From NCBI RefSeq assembly GCF_030272615.1, contig NC_081410.1, positions 254,249,533-254,313,532 of the forward strand: a DNA stretch of 64,000 nt, written 5' to 3'. Under the pieces are notes generated by a model. The model was not told the origin of the DNA and did not search any database. It was given only the letters and a program-made list of their open reading frames with translations. Positions within the stretch are counted from its first letter, which is position 1; each line of letters begins with the position of its first letter. This document shows, in pieces, positions 46,598 to 59,100 of this stretch. A program made the position numbers and the translations under genes. The DNA is from Cryptomeria japonica. Lineage: Eukaryota; Streptophyta; Pinopsida; Cupressales; Cupressaceae.

Positions 46598-48160
46598 GTC
46601 AATATTTGGTGTTTGTAGATAAAATCCACATATTTTGTGTGTTTATGCTCAAGCCATTGATGGAAACATCTCAAAATCTGTCTGAAGGAGATTTGGAGTT
46701 GTGCAGTGGTGATGGAGCAAATCGGAAATGAGAAAAATTGAAAAATCCATTTGGTCCCTTAACTCAATAGCAAAAGGCATGGTGGTAAGGGACTAAAAAT
46801 AGATCTTTTGGATATCTTTCTGACAGTGTAAGTGGTTTTAGATTTCGAGCACCAAGTCGAAAGTTATGATCCCATCAAGTTGGGACCAATTAGTTGTTGC
46901 TAGTGGAGAGGAGATATGAGTGCACCATGTGTCAACATGGCATGGTTTTTATCAAGGTTATAGCTCCTTGTTCTCACAAATATGTGTGAGTGTGCCACAT
47001 GTCAACATCACATGGTTTTCCAAAGAAGTCCAAATGAATGCTCTAAAGGTTCTGCTAGTGTGCCATATGTCAACAAAATGGAAGCCCAAGGATATTTTGA
47101 GCCCTAAGATAGAATACCATTCGCTATTACGAAAGTGGAAAGGCATCGAGAGACATCACATGGAAAAAAAAAAGGTGTGAATGCAAACAAAATGAGAAGC
47201 TTGCGTGAAGAAATAGCTGGAACGGGAAAAGGGAATTTCCAAGTGGCGTCCATGTCGTGCATGTGAAAGGAAAATAATGATGCATAGATCATCAATCTCA
47301 TGACAGTTGCAACAACCTCCATGATTATTATGGACACATGGCGGGTATGTAAAATCTTTCTATTGTGGTCATCGTTCTAGATCAAAGAGATTTTCTTCAA
47401 TGTAAGCCCAAGAGGGCGCATTGTAAAAGGGGGTTCCCAATTATTTACCATTTTTGGAAGAAGAAGAAGAACACATAGAAAATGACTACGAATTCAATTC
47501 AGACCTTAGCATTGTATTTAGTCAATGGATAGAAGAAAAACATATCAAATTATGCCTAGTTTGCCTCTCCTATATGTTTATTTCTATTTTATAGATGGAT
47601 TTACAACTTTGTGTCATTTTAAATGATGTAGCTATAAATTGTTATGGTTTTTGGCTTTTATAATTTCATCACAGATGCATAGGTTGTTGGACCATATTTC
47701 ACTCTTTCAATCATTTGTAATAATTTGTGATTTGGGGTTATACTATGCCATTTGGTGAGAAAAATTCTTAGGAAATAATTGTTTTAGTAAGATAATAGGA
47801 ATATCCCCTATGAGCCTTAGCATTTTATTCTCATAGAAAGATATGAATATTTTTCCCTATGTGTGTGCCACTTTGTACGTTTTGTTCACTTTCCACCAAT
47901 GAAGAGTTTGTGGTATTTTGTGCTCAATCTTATGGGGTCACCTGTTCATGTTATTTCTAAAGGGGATTTAAAGTGTTGTAAATTATTTGGCATGCCACCT
48001 TAGATTATCTTTACTTATGTTTATTTACTCTTTCCCTTTCCATCCCCTCTAAAATTCAAATAATCGGCTTCTAAAATCCAAGAGGTCATTTCACAAGTCG
48101 CATTAGGTTCCCACAACTGTGAAAATTCCCAACTACCCTTATTTAAGGTGATAGCCTTAT
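46598..48160. other. Noncoding, possibly old LTR
   Basis: No long frame. It contains a three-copy repeat at 46918-47075 and an AAG-rich block at 47455-47475. I could not find a second copy or clear LTR ends, so the LTR idea stays open. Confidence 0.35.
46918..47075. repeat. Three-copy repeat with core GTGCCACATGTCAACA
   Basis: The core occurs near 46919, 46986 and 47054, about 67 bases apart, with variants ACCATGTGTCAACA, GCCACATGTCAACA and GCCATATGTCAACA. The words lie close to the plant CACGTGTC element, so a former promoter repeat is possible. Confidence 0.5.
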
Positions 48161-49262
48161 TGGGGATCAATAGTTTTTAGCATGGCCGATGGGACAAAGT
48201 TTCATGAAATTTACATCACTCATTTGAGATTTGATGCATTCTTCAGTGATTTCAACCTTGAGAAGGTATTCTGCAAGCACCTAGCGAATCTGCAGGTTCA
48301 AATCATTTGGGTGATTCTATTGGTATGTACCTAGTTCTCTATTTTGAGCAGACCTTTTGCTCTTGTTTAGAACATCATCTATAGATATTTTTATTTCCTT
48401 ATGCTTTAGTATGAAATTATATTATGAATATTGTATGTTTCCACCTCCTTTCCATGGATACAAGTATTTCACCTCCCTATCAACAATATTAGGCTAGATA
48501 TGCTCCTAGTTTTGTTCCATATTCCCCTATTACAACATGTTATGAGAGAATTCCTAGTGCTTGCCTCCCGTCCACCCTTGTGTAGCCTACATATGCTTAC
48601 TAGCAACTGGAGGAGGCTTATTATGTCTCCCATCAGCATGTCAATCCTTTCCCCTAGCTCCAAAATATGATAAACATGAAAAATGTTAACATCAGAGAAA
48701 TTGAATTCCAAAAACAATTGAAGTATATTAAGGAGAAGGAATATTTTCCACAAAAAGATCAACTTTCTTACCAGACTTAGCTTCAGTAGTAGCATGAAGA
48801 GTCTAGGAGAAAACAACAAAAGCAGTTTCTTGCAATGCAAGTTTTTGCTAAGGAAGAAGAGATCAGATGGCTAATGATCATGGAAAAGAAGCTCATGTGA
48901 GAGGAGAATACATCCATTGGAATTCCTAAATTTGAAATCCCAAACATCAAACATGGGATTCCTTCCAATGAGCCCCCTCAATCTATTTTGCAATTTGTTT
49001 TCCCCCTTAGCTCTCTATCCCTGATACCATTTCACTTTTTAAGGGTGGACCTATTGTTTGGAGGGTTGACTGGTCTCATGAAAGAGGAAATAAAGAAGAG
49101 GGGCAGTTTGCTAGTTGTGAGCTGCCATATGCTTGCAAGGTTGAAGAACCACCCTTACCACAAGATAAAAATGAAGATGAGCATTTTCAGTAGCAAGGCA
49201 TTGACCAAATAAGGGGCAAAATGGAGAAGAGGACTTATCTAACTTATTTGATGGGCTTCCCT
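48160..49262 (+). pseudogene. Degenerate coding region, probably retroelement gag-like
   Basis: The plus-strand frames contain a Tyr/Pro/Gln-rich part near 48470-48660 (ITTCYERIPSACLPS; LEEAYYVSHQHVNPFP), a coiled part (VNIREIEFQKQLKYIKEKEY) near 48690, and after a frame change FKGGPIVWRVDWSHERGNKE near 49040-49100. Stops are many. The composition resembles gag or gag-like proteins, but I cannot name the family. Confidence 0.35.
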
Positions 49263-49318
49263 AATTTTTTAACCATGTAGAGGACATTTCTTTGTCTCAG
49301 TTCTTTACAAGTCCATCA

Positions 49319-49636
49319 ATTGGTATCAGAGCCTAACTTCTTTAAAGCCTAATTGCTTGGAAGGAAACCTTAAAGCTACCATGGGGGATATGAGCTACTT
49401 TGAGTTGGCTAGAGAGCTTAAGGCTAGTAGAAATGAGCTTGAAACCCTAAGGGTCAAACTGAAAGCTTCTCAAGTCAAAAAGAGAGAGCTAACTGAACAA
49501 CTGTTAGAAATATCTGATAATAGTTTTTCAGATGAGGCCAATATTGATGCTTTAGCTGAGGAAGTTGAAAAACTAAACAGTGAAAAGCTAAATTTGAGGA
49601 GAGAGCTAGAAGGTCTTACTATACGCATGAGTCAGT
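49319..49636 (+). pseudogene. PBS-like site and coiled-coil ORF start of a Copia-like element
   Basis: TTGGTATCAGAGCC at 49319-49332 is an initiator tRNA-Met PBS. The ATG at 49381 (the longer frame begins at 49357) opens MGDMSYFELARELKASRN and a Leu/Glu/Lys coiled coil (EEVEKLNSEKLNLRREL). The frame is cut at 49637 by an LTR. No LTR is evident upstream, so the piece seems displaced or the LTR has decayed. It was probably the gag leader of a Copia element. Confidence 0.5.
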
Positions 49637-51186
49637 GTCATTCCCAAACTTTTGGGCAAAAACACAATAACAATTTTTTTTTTTAAACACTTAATTACTT
49701 GTGACCTACGTTTAATTAGTTGTGACAACTTACCAAGTTGTACTAAAAGAAATCTTAATTGACATTAAGAATGGGTTTCTAAAGTGAGCGAAGAATTAAA
49801 ATTTAACTAGAAGTCTTATGTCTCATCTCTAACTCCTAAGTGATCAAGTTAGATTTTAACATACGTAATAATTACAATAACTCTCATTATCAAAAGCATA
49901 ATTAAACTAATTTTATAAGGACAATTTCCTTTTAGATATTAAATAAATTCTCCCAAAAGATCCTTCAATTTTGATTACATTTTATAATATTTAAATAGTC
50001 CAAAATCCACTAAAATACTAATACAAATTACTTGAATCAATATCCATCATTTAACTGGGTAATTTATCCCTATAAGCTCATCACCACCTTGATAAGTAAT
50101 TATCTTGCCCAAGTCAACTTTGATTTTAATTATATCATGGGTTAATTATTAATCCCTTAATTATTTAAATAACTCCAAAATTCATTAAATCAATCATTAA
50201 TACAATGAATTGTATAAATGATAATTAAATAGGCAAATATTGAAACGTCTCCAACATCATCAAATTAGCATTAATAAGTTGGCTTAGAAAATTAAAACTT
50301 CCTTTATTGACCATTAATCCCCTTAAAGGATTTTTATTAAACAACACAATTAATTTTCCACCTTAAGAATTTAAATAATCGTTTATGATTAAAATACCCC
50401 TATTTAAGCTAACAACTCTTTAAATTTAAAACTCACTTAATAAGTAACAAAACTCCAAATAATTAATCTCCTCATTTAAAAAAAATACTCCCTTTCTAAA
50501 TTAATTCATTATTTTCACTTAACACAAAGTAATCCCTTCAAAACAAGGAATACCCTCTTAAATTAAATTAACAACATAATAAAGTTTTACAAAATTCCTT
50601 CATCTGAAATGGGGTGGCCCCATTTAACTTCATTTTTAAAATAAAACCCTATTCAAAATTATATTTTTATTGGGTTAACCCTATTTAGGGTTTCCTCATT
50701 TATTTATTTTTTAAATGAAGAATCTATCATCTTCTATTTTCTTTTTATCAACCCCTCAACCCTAAGTCAGATTAGGGTTCCACCATGAAATATTTTCATG
50801 GTGGATAATTTATTTGTTGTTGCAGGTATGGACAAAAAATGGCGGTGAGGAGGGAGTGGGGAGGCGGATGATGGTGGAGGGATTGCAACAGTAGTGGGGA
50901 GAGGGAAGGGGGTGGAGGCCGAGCCCTTCCACAGGTGTCATTCCCTATGATGGTGCCACAGAATGTGGCGCCCACCACAGTCTATGGCACCACCTCATAC
51001 GGTGGTGTCTGCCACCGGCTGCGGCGACACCTCAGCCTATGGCATCCATCATAGACACTGACGACACCACATACGGTGGTGTCCGCCATCAATTGCGGTA
51101 GCGACACCGACTGTGGCGTCCATCATATTTGGTGACGACACCATCGTAGGTGGCCGCCAGACCCGGAAAGGGTGACCATTGAAATC

Positions 51187-51233
<47 letters not shown>
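49637..51233 (-). repeat. Old Gypsy LTR, minus orientation, broken by the Tekay insertion
   Basis: The left end (TGTCATTCCCAAACTTTTGG) is the reverse complement of the 3' end of the Tekay-type LTRs (ends at 55532 and 63800), followed by a T-run as in those. Farther right come AACCCTA-rich sequence, a GC-rich palindromic block (50935-51170) and a (TA)n run (51190-51232), mirroring the order in 51239-55532. It is thus a related LTR family. It resumes at 63806. Confidence 0.7.
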
Positions 51234-54049
51234 CTCATTGTGAGGCCCTACTCCGACTCATCCTAGCATTTCAGTGCTTTTCGGGTTGAGACTATTATGG
51301 ATGCTTTATTTTTATGCATTATGGATTTAGAGCTTATATGATTCCATGATTTGGATAACATTGATATATATGGATGCTTCATTTCTATGCATTATAGATA
51401 TAGAACTCTATATGATTCTAGAATAGGATAAATTTGATATGATGTATGTCATTATTGGATTTGTAGGACTTTACTATGATGATAGAAATAGGATGCATGT
51501 TTTATGTATGGATCAAAATTATGAGGATTATGATAATTACTTATGTGGATTTATTTGGATATAAGATATATTGATTTGTTTAATGTCAATTGTATGCAGA
51601 TATTTTTGATATGTATTCTTATTAATGTGTTTAATTTTATATGAGGTTATTTGGAAGTACTATTGTGTAATTGAGATGCACAGAAAAATTATCCATGTGA
51701 CCATGGAAATATTATGGAGAACCAAACCTAGACCTATGTACGTTCGTAAAACCAGGAGTTGTCTATTTGGAGAGACAACGCCCCGTATGTATCATATTTT
51801 ATTTGTAATAGTAAATGATGCATGTGTGTTAAATTTTAGTTATTGATTTATTTAAATCCAACAAGAGATAAATTTCATGTGTAATTTTGTAAAGTATTTT
51901 ATTGTGTCACTTGACACGTGTGTTGATTTATGTCTTGATTTTTGACTTGTCTCTTGGAGGGAGTTGTTTCAACCATAGATTTTTCAAACATTTGAATGTG
52001 GTTCTAAATTTTCCTTGGGTAGAGAGTCTTTGGAGTAGTCAACTCAGGTTTGACCCGAAAGTTAACTTCAGATGGGTTTATAAGGGGTCAAATGGACCCT
52101 TAAGGGTAGTTTAAAGGTGTTTCCTAAAGTCCATAAGGTATATCTATGGGTTAGGAGTATTTTAGGCATGTGTCTACTCCCATGTGACTCTTTAGTCACC
52201 TCAAAAAGTGGGTTTCTTAAGGTGAGCGAAAATTGAAATTAGAAGGTGCCATCTAGGTTAGATAACCTTCCTTTTTGATGAGAGATCCTTTTTCACTTTT
52301 TCTTACTTTTTCCTTTTTTAGTTTTAGAAACCTGTGAGAACTCTCACTGAGGTCTTTTTAGGCAAGAATGAGAGTTTTTGTGGGCAATCACCCACTCTCC
52401 ATTTTTGGAGATCATGCAATTTTGAAAAGAATAGTTTTGGGATAGAATTTTGGCTAAGTGTAGAAGGAAGAATTGTGGAATTGGGCTGCTCATCCTCAAA
52501 CTAGTTCTAGAAAACCTTTGGAGAGACTGAAGGTTGGTTCATCTTCTTCTTTTGTTTCTTTTTATGTTGCATGTTTATGTTGGAAAGATTGTTTGATTGA
52601 AAAAGTTTTTTTCTTGTATTTTCTTTTGTGAAAATTATTATACGACCTTTCTTTTATTCTTTTATGCATTTCCTGTGATTTGGGAGTAACCAAGGCCTTC
52701 TACTCTTGGGAGAGTAGGATGGTCTTGTGGGTGCTAGAAGTTTGACAGCCCTCGAGTGAGAGACTCTCATTATGCGAGCAAATTCAAGGGGTGTATATGT
52801 GACACTTGTTGCATGGCCTGGTTTATGCATTTGGGGGTCATAAGGGGAGAAAGTATGGCATGAATGCCTTGGGGGGCATAAGGATGTGGGGTTAATGAAC
52901 TTATGATATATTTTTGTTTGCCATGAGGTGGCTTTGTGATCTACCATTCTTGCAGTCTCCTCAGGAGGTTTGGTCCACTACCACCCATGTAAAATCATCA
53001 CATTTTGTGATAAAGTGTAGCCTTGGTTGAGAAAGTGTTGTTGTATGTTTGTTTCCCTTACTTGTTGTGTTTGCATGTGTGTAACCTGTCTAGGGCTTGG
53101 TTCTCCAAGCTCGGGGGTGGCTTCTAGTAAGCCTAGGCTGGGAGGTGAGCACTCCATGGTCAAAGCCTTATGATTTATTTGCAGGATTGCTTGGAAAGAA
53201 AAGAAAAAGACAAGCTAGGAGTTGTTGGTTTTTGTACTTGATTTACAAAAAAAGAATAAGAAAAGGGATGTTATATTTTTAGTTGCAGAAATGTGAATAA
53301 AAAGTTGCATGTTGTATTTACTTTTAAAAAAAAAAAAAAAAGGTATCTATTTTATTTAAAGTCCTCATTTAATAGAAATGAGAGACAAGTTGGGCATCTC
53401 ACCCACTTGTAATGTTGACTATATTTTATTCTTAATATGTTCTAAAGAAATCCATTATTTTATTAAGTTATTATTGCAAAAAAGGAAATGTGTATTTCTG
53501 GATTTATTTCCTATAGTTCTAAAAATAATATTTGTTGTGTATGTGTTATTTTGAAAATCAAGAAATTCATTTTATCCCCTTATGCATTTGAAATATTGTA
53601 AAAGAATGAAATAGAAAAGCATGTATGTTAGTAAGCTAGAAATAAAACATTTAGTCATATTTATGGAAGTTCTAAATGCAAATATAGTTAATTAGCCATT
53701 TAGTATGAGCACTAATGTTGCATGCGGTAGTTTAATTAATTCTGTCATTTTTTCCCCTTTATTTATTGCAGAAAGTAAATCTTAAAGTGACATATCTATC
53801 CCTAAGATTTATTTCAATGATTTCTAGTCTAATATAGTTGCTGCTTAAATTTATTTAATTCTATCATTTTACTTAATTGCAGAAAATAAATCTAAAGTTA
53901 ACTAGTCTATCTCTAATTTTAGCTACATGGTATTTAAAAAAAAAGAGAAATACATTGTTTTAAATCTGAAAATTTTAATTAGTCTGTTTAAAAGTTCAAA
54001 AAAAATATATATATTTGCATAGTAAAGTCAGCCCTAGATATCTTATGCA

Positions 54050-54055
<6 letters not shown>

Positions 54056-54148
<93 letters not shown>

Positions 54149-54300
54149 CATTTATATATATACATATATATGTACATATATATACATATATACATGCATA
54201 TATACATATATATACATATATATATGTATATATATGTATATGTATCTATATTTATATGTATATATATATGTTTATATATTTTAAATATAAATATATATAT
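54056..54300. repeat. (TA)n(TG)n microsatellite and TATACA tract
   Basis: (TA)n at about 54055-54105 is followed by (TG)n to 54131, then TATATACA-type repeats to about 54300. It belongs to the 5' LTR cassette and is absent from the 3' LTR. Confidence 0.95.
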
Positions 54301-54394
54301 ATATATATATTAATATATTTTAAACAAAAATAAATAAAATAAAGAATTTTTAAACTTTTAAAAAAAAAACTAATCAAGGATTTTCGAGGTCGAA

Positions 54395-54606
54395 CCCACT
54401 GTGTTTAAACACAGTGGGCGGCACGGCTCGGGCCACCACTGTGGCTACCCGTAGTGGTCGGCACGGAGGCCACCATTGTGGGCAACCATAGTGGTCAACA
54501 CAGGGGCCTCCCATTGTGGGTAACCATAGTGGAAGGGCACCCGGCCTGCCACTATGTTTACCCACAGTGGGCGGTGCCCGACCGCCACTGTGGGGAAACA
54601 AAGTGG
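54395..54606. repeat. Array of six GC-rich palindromes
   Basis: The first (54395-54418) is a perfect 24-base palindrome with half-site CCCACTGTGTTT. Five imperfect ones follow near 54436-54457, 54473-54494, 54510-54532, 54549-54570 and 54585-54606, each with CCACTGTGG or CCATTGTGG facing a CATAGTGG or CACAGTGG arm. Spacing is about 37 bases. Each can fold into a stem-loop. Confidence 0.85.
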
Positions 54607-55535
54607 CATTCCAGGGGCGCCCTCACCCAACACCCAATACAAACCCTCTGTTGCTCCTCCTCCATGGCCGCTCCCCCTTGACCCTGCACAATAACATAAA
54701 ACCCTAACCCAGTTCGAGTTAGGGTATGATTTTAATATAAAGAAAAAATATAGAATGAGAAAAAAAAATATAATTGTAAGGTTAGAAGGAATTCCTTGTT
54801 TTATAACTTATAATTTTAGGGTTTGTGGTTATTCTATTATTTAAGAAACAAAAGAATTATATATATATTTACACATGATTATATATATGCATGTAAAGGT
54901 CTAATTTTTAGATTATTATTTTATGATGTATTTATATTTTATATATGTTTTATATAAACATATGGGCATGTAAATATTCGAATATGATGTTTTTTTTTTA
55001 AATTTTAAATATCTTTTAGAGTATAATCTATTAGGAAATTATATTGACTTTATAAGTTATTTTGACTTTAGGGGATTATTTAGTCCACCTAAATTTAGGC
55101 TATTCTAGAATAAATTTTATAGGGAAATTTACATTATGGATTTAATTGACCCTTTAGTCAAATTAGTTTAACCACATTTTAATTATTGTTGAAATAAAAT
55201 ATAGGCATTAATAATCTAAGTGCTAGGACTAATTTATTTAGTTCCTAAAAGCAATTAATGGTTATTGGAGATTAATATTATCTTTGTCAATTAATTTAGA
55301 GATTTGTGGTTAAGTTAATTTATTGATTGAAATTGATGAGACAATAAATAATTCTTTTAGTATTCTACATTTAAATTATTTTCGCTTACTTGAGTTAGTG
55401 GTAGTGTTAACTCAAACATAGTTAAGACAAAATTTGTTAGTGCATTTCATATTAGCAAATTTAATGTTATTAGGTTGTTATTTAAAAAAAAAAAAAGTTA
55501 TCCCGTTCGTGCCCAAAAGTTTGGGCATGACATTT

Positions 55536-55547
55536 TGGTATCAGAGC
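55536..55547 (+). other. Primer-binding site of the chromovirus
   Basis: TGGTATCAGAGC, three bases after the LTR end; initiator tRNA-Met type. Confidence 0.92.
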
Positions 55548-55698
55548 AAGGTTTCCAACACTAGGAACCTTTGTCCATTACATTTCGCTTTAATTAGTTA
55601 ATTAATTAATTTTATCTTATTATATTTATTTTTAATTAATTAAATTTTTCTCTGAAAAATTATTTATTTATTTCATTTTATTTTATTTTGTCACAAGG

Positions 55699-57003
55699 AT
55701 GTCTCCAACTACACGACAAGCTCGCAAACGTGGTAGAGGTCCTAGGCGTGAAAGCATGGCACGCAAAGAGGTCGATAGGGAGGAATCAGTTCCAGAATGG
55801 AACCCAGAGGCCCCTTGCGAATGACTAGTTTACCCAAACTGAGACATCTTAGAAGCACTCCAGAACCTGATAGCGATAGTCCAGGAAAGGCTTCCAGCAG
55901 AGGATCATCATGTTGAAAACCAGAACTCAGGGAGCCATAGATTAGCAGATAGGGAACAAAGTAGGACTCCACCTCCTAATCCCGTAGAGAGTCAGGCTGG
56001 GCATGAGCCCGAGTCCGTTCACCTACCAGGACCACCTCTAGTAGCAAAGTCAGTGTATTATGAGAGATCACGTCAAGATTCAGGGGATCTAATCAAAGAG
56101 GTTATGTGCCTCTAGCCACCATCTTTTGGGGGATCTACCAACGGGGTAGAAGCTGAGGATTGGCTTTTGAGCCTGGATAGGTGCTTTGCATTGCACTCTT
56201 ACGAGAGCAATCTAAAGGCACGTGTAGTAGTCCACCTATTGAGAGGAACGGCCTCCACATGGTTGAGACAAGATGAATGCAAGTGTGGTTTAGTTGCTGA
56301 TACTTTCACATGGGAGATTTTTATAGAGAGGTTCAAGGAGAGGTACTTGTTAGAGCATTACAGACAGTGCAGGATAGATGAGTTCCATGACCTCCAGCAA
56401 AAGGGTCTCTCAGTGACCCAGTACGAGAGCAAGTTCTTTGAGCTCTTGCCCTATGTGGACTACCTAAAAGATGAGAAGCTTCTCGTCAACCATTTTATCA
56501 GAGGGCTGAATGTTGACATAGTAGGGCCAGTGAGGCTCCAGGGAGCCTTCGAGTTGCCGTGGAGAAGGCCTTGATAGCAGAGGAGATTCAGGTTAGGCCA
56601 CAGGATACAAGGGATCGATTCCAGAATTGAAACCCTATACCCCAGACATATGGGTTTCAAAAACCCCATTGGAAGGGTAATAACAGGCACACATCAGGGT
56701 TCTCCAAACCCCCTCCTCTGCAACAGTCACAACAAAACCAAAGGTAGAGGCCTCCACAAAGTTAGCAGGGCGCAAAGCCCAAGCAGTGGCAGTCTCAGGG
56801 TCAGAGGAAAGATCAGTGATCCCAGGTTCCTTACACACCTCCGGTGAGGACTCAGCAGTCCTCTAGAGGTGGGTATAGTGGTTCTAGTAGGACGGGGGGA
56901 CAGTCTTTCTCTACGCCTCAGGGCGTTCAATTTTAGGCACGCAGTGCTTGTGTCACATGTGGAGCCATGGGGCACATGGTGAGAGAGTGTCCTCAGGGTT
57001 AGA
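55699..57003 (+). pseudogene. Chromovirus gag
   Basis: The ATG at 55699 (MSPTTRQARKRGRGPRRESM) is the likely start. Two TGA stops follow near 55822 and 55837 and a TAG near 56114. The capsid part 56120-56550 has VEAEDWLLSLDRCFALHSYE, HLLRGTASTWLRQ, FKERYLLEHYRQCRIDEF and LNVDIVGPVRLQ, as in Retrotrans_gag; a frame change lies near 56550. A CCHC knuckle (CVTCGAMGHMVREC) is intact near 56949-56990. Confidence 0.88.
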
Positions 57004-57020
57004 TGGTAGGGAATTAGAGG

Positions 57021-57539
57021 ATGACAGCATCAAAACCTACAGTTGGAGATATGGGCAAGTCCCATAGGGTCTTCACAGCGGTTGACAACTGCCAGGCAGA
57101 GCACCAGGCCATAGTCATTGAGTTTGCAGGTATGATCAGAGGTAGCAGTGTATCTATATTATTTGATTCAGGAGCTACTAACTCCTTTATATCTCCATTG
57201 GTTGTGGAGCATTGCGGGCTAGTGGCAACTAGACAAGGTGTCAGTTGGGAAGTGGAGTTAGTTTCAGGGGCTAGAGTGTCAGTGGAATCAGAGGTTAGGG
57301 CATGTCAGCTTCAGATTGGCAATACTACCATTTTATTAGACCTTAGAGTTACACAACTTGGATCATATGGCATCGTACTTGGCATGGATTGGCTTTATGC
57401 CCACATAGCCAAGATGGATTGCCACTGGAAAGAGATCGGGTGTGAGGATGATCAGGGTTCGCCCATAGTAATCATTGAGATTCAGAGACCCGTGTCTCTT
57501 TGTATGATTTCCGCAATGCAGCTTAAGCTGAGCATGTGA
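57021..57539 (+). pseudogene. Chromovirus protease
   Basis: The frame is open for 172 codons. SILFDSGATNSFISP carries the retropepsin DSG site, followed by LDLRVTQLGSYGIVLGMDWL, typical of the end of the fold. It lies in place between zinc knuckle and RT. A stop at 57537-57539 separates it from RT, with which it should form one polyprotein. Confidence 0.88.
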
Positions 57540-59100
57540 AAGGGATGTCAATTATTTGCCATCACCATCAGTGATAGAGGGGAAGAGGACGAAAAAGAAA
57601 CATCGATTGACGATCATCCTATCCTTAAGGGATATTTAGACGTGTTTCCTTCAGAGCTACCAGGAATGCCACCCCGTAGAGAGATTGACTTTCATATAGA
57701 CCTTATACCAGGAGCTGAGCCAGTATCAAGAGCACCTTATAGGATGACCAAACATGAGCTTAATGAGCTCAAGATGCAGCTTGAGGAACTCCTAGAGAAG
57801 GGTCACATTTGTCCTAGCATATCCCCTTGGGGTGCACTAGTCATCTTCATGAAGAAGAAGGATGAATATCTTCGGTTATGCATGGATTATCGTCAGTTGA
57901 ACAAAGTAACCATCAAGAACCGATATCCCTTGCCCAGGATTGATGATTTATTTGACCAACTTCAGGGTGCTAAAGTATTTTCCAAAATTTATCTGAAGTC
58001 AGGATACCATCAGTTGAGAATAGTGGAAAGTGATATCCACAAGACCGCATTTCGCACTAGATATGACCACTATGAGTTCACCATGATTCCATTCAGTCTT
58101 ACGAAAGCTCTAGCTATTTTCATGAGCCTCATGAATGGGGTATTCCACACATTTCTTGACCATTTTGTGATTATGTTCCTCGATGACATATTTATATATT
58201 CTCAGAATGAGAAGGAGCATGAGGAGCACTTGAGGCAGGTTTTGCAGTGTTTGAGGGACAATCAGTTGTATGATAGTTTGTCGAAGTGTGCTTTCTTTTG
58301 ATTAGAGGTCAAGTACCTTGGGCACGTTATTTTTGGCGATGGGATCTCAGTTGACCCATCAAAGATCAGAGCCATTATGGATTGGCCAGCGCCAACTAGT
58401 GTGACAGAAGTCGGGAGCTTCATGGGCTTAGCAGGTTATTATCGACTCTTTATTGAGGGATTCTCTAGAGTTGCACATCCTATTACTTCTCTTCAGCATA
58501 AAGGGAAGAAATTTGAGTGGACAGAGAAGTGCAAGAGGGCCTTTCAGGAACTCAAAAAGGCACTTACTAGTGCACCTATCCTTGTAGTACCAGACCCCTC
58601 AGCTAACTTCATGGTTTGCACAGATGCTTCCTTAGAGGGTTTAGGAGCAGTCCTTATGCAAGATGGTAGGGCTATAGCTTTTGAGTCTAGGAAACTTAAG
58701 ACTCATGAGCTTGAAGCACTAGTGCATGCACTTGTGAGGTGGAGACACTTCCTTTTGGGTCATCATTTTGAGCTTCATTCAAACCATCAGAGCCTTCAGT
58801 ACATATTCACTCAGTCGAACCTTAATGCACGTCAGAGGAGATGGATGGAGTTCTTGTGCGAGTATGATTTTGATGTTCACTACATCAAAGGGAAAGAAAA
58901 TGTAGTTGCAGATGCTTTGAGTAGGAGACGTCATGAGGTATACACCATATCTATGGGCACAGATCTGAGAGATCATATATTGCAGCAGTTGCCAGAGGAT
59001 GGATGGTATTTAGAGGTTTGTCAAGTAATACGATCTCAGGAAACTCTAGAAGGGAAATATGTGGATTATTCCTTGGAGTTCGATGGACTATTACGCCATA
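57540..59100 (+). pseudogene. Chromovirus reverse transcriptase and RNase H
   Basis: RT motifs are clear: [36 protein letters not shown]-like sequence, [30 protein letters not shown] and [12 protein letters not shown]. The catalytic Asp of the LKSGYHQ block is Tyr here. A TGA at 58299-58301 interrupts just before VKYLGHVIF. RNase H has [14 protein letters not shown] (Asp), [10 protein letters not shown] (Glu) and [11 protein letters not shown], where the usual Asp is Asn. [11 protein letters not shown] ends the domain. Confidence 0.93.

Larger units (their letters stand above)
51239..55532 (+). repeat. 5' LTR of the chromovirus (4.3 kb)
   Basis: It starts TGTGAGGCCC and ends GGGCATGACA. It matches the 3' LTR except for 53800-54870, which is unrelated to the corresponding 62970-63140. 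The end carries the near-palindrome TGCCCAAAAGTTTGGGCA. The frames seen inside occur in both LTRs with changes and look noncoding. Confidence 0.95.

Noticed and set aside
51902-52947. Frames of 70 to 113 codons inside the chromovirus LTRs (also 61073-61285 and 61778-62119)
   Set aside because: They occur in both LTRs only because the LTRs are copies. The changes between copies do not favour silent positions by eye, and there is no known domain.
54015-54333. Frames coding Tyr/Ile or Cys/Val repeats
   Set aside because: They are translations of (TA)n and (TG)n microsatellites.
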